Below, piece by piece: positions 63,613-64,000 of a stretch of 64,000 bases of DNA. This stretch comes from Isoetes taiwanensis (Eukaryota > Streptophyta > Lycopodiopsida > Isoetales > Isoetaceae), in assembly GCA_021234155.1 (NCBI GenBank), contig JAJEKV010000032.1:13100283-13164282 (forward strand), in the 5' to 3' direction. The first letter of the stretch is position 1. The number at the start of each line of letters is the position of its first letter. The notes under the pieces were generated by a model. That model ran no database searches. It had not been told where the DNA came from and worked only from the letters and a program-made list of their open reading frames with translations. The translations under genes were made by a program, and so were the position numbers.

Positions 63613-64000
63613 GAAATGAATGCTTGGCTTCTTTATGTTGGGGTTACTGGCAAATGAAATATAGATATGCATCTGGGTCAAGAGACTTGAGGCCATTTTT
63701 AGATGAATCAAGACACGGATCCAACCGGCAATGCGCGGAACCAAGCATAAAGTGTTGTTTTAGTGTTAAAGGAGAATCTATTATTATTGATGGGACATTT
63801 AGGCACAACTCATGTATAAGAGTTAGCAATGATGGGAAACCCTTCACGAACTACCAATGTTCATATTGTTTGTCAATACCCAAGCAATCTGATTTTAGAA
63901 TGAGGGTTGCTAGACAAAAACTAGATAAAACACCACGAGGATGGAGAACGACAAAGACACGTATTAGAGTGGATTATATGACCAACAGAGAGATGTATAA
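63613..64000 (+). CDS. Downstream exon of the zinc-finger gene, open to the window edge
   Basis: After AAATACAG the frame is open for about 129 codons to the end of the window: NECLASLCWGYWQMKYRYAS, SRHGSNRQCAEPSIKCCFSV, IIIDGTFRHNSCIRVSNDGK, FTNYQCSYCLSIPKQSDFRM, RVARQKLDKTPRGWRTTKTR. There are several Cys pairs (QC, CC, CSYC) and a basic end. It is probably part of the same protein as 62353-63372, given strand, spacing and zinc-finger character. The CSYC-SIPKQSDFRMR pattern looks like the start of a conserved domain I cannot name. The 3' part is outside the window. Confidence 0.6.

Noticed and set aside
1-64000. CRISPR array or bacterial operon
   Set aside because: No regularly spaced short repeats with unique spacers. 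Spliced plant genes and plant retroelements exclude a prokaryotic source.

Overview
The window reads as plant nuclear DNA. The genes are plant types (PLATZ zinc protein, TSPO, GH28 polygalacturonase, pectin methylesterase with a PMEI pro-domain, AUX/LAX, PPR, mitochondrial carrier). They have short GT-AG introns and sit in a dense mix of LTR, LINE, SINE, MULE and MITE sequence. The transposon load and LINE types would suit a fern or another large-genome seed-free plant, but that is a guess. All calls come from reading and hand-translating the sequence; no alignment was run, and the borders of degenerate features are approximate.

Layout. 1-12028 and 27813-39457 are two copies (A and B) of one roughly 11.7 kb block. 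Each holds, in order: PLATZ (-), a broken polygalacturonase (+), a 7-exon TSPO gene (-), a small unknown ORF pair (-), two tandem units of an unknown membrane-protein gene (+), a tRNA-derived SINE and a broken mitochondrial-carrier exon (+). The 15.8 kb between them is a graveyard: an old minus-strand LINE with a younger LINE nested in it, decayed exons (DCAF1-like, PPR, AUX/LAX, one unknown), a complete MULE-type DNA element, and two 5'-truncated relatives of the nested LINE. 40222-51353 is one complete Ty3-type LTR retrotransposon with a 5-bp target duplication, two zinc knuckles, broken protease/RT/integrase, an antisense ORF and a long extra sense ORF. 51397-52205 is a long-inverted-repeat element. 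52743-55340 is a threefold tandem repeat with a MITE in the middle unit. 55900-57495 is an apparently intact pectin methylesterase. 58500-61360 holds a third SINE and an L1-type LINE 3' half. 62353-64000 is the start of a zinc-finger gene that runs off the window.

The main cross-cutting observation is that copy A, copy B, the two LTRs and other repeat pairs differ mostly at CAG/CTG sites, usually turning them into CG-containing strings. This is the pattern expected if CHG-methylated cytosines were miscalled, so many apparent frameshifts here may not be real. Separately, several decayed exons carry TAG where the reading frame calls for CAG, the expected result of true methyl-C deamination. The genes most likely to be functional are TSPO (two copies), PLATZ (copy B), the membrane-protein unit 2 (copy A), the pectin methylesterase and the zinc-finger gene.
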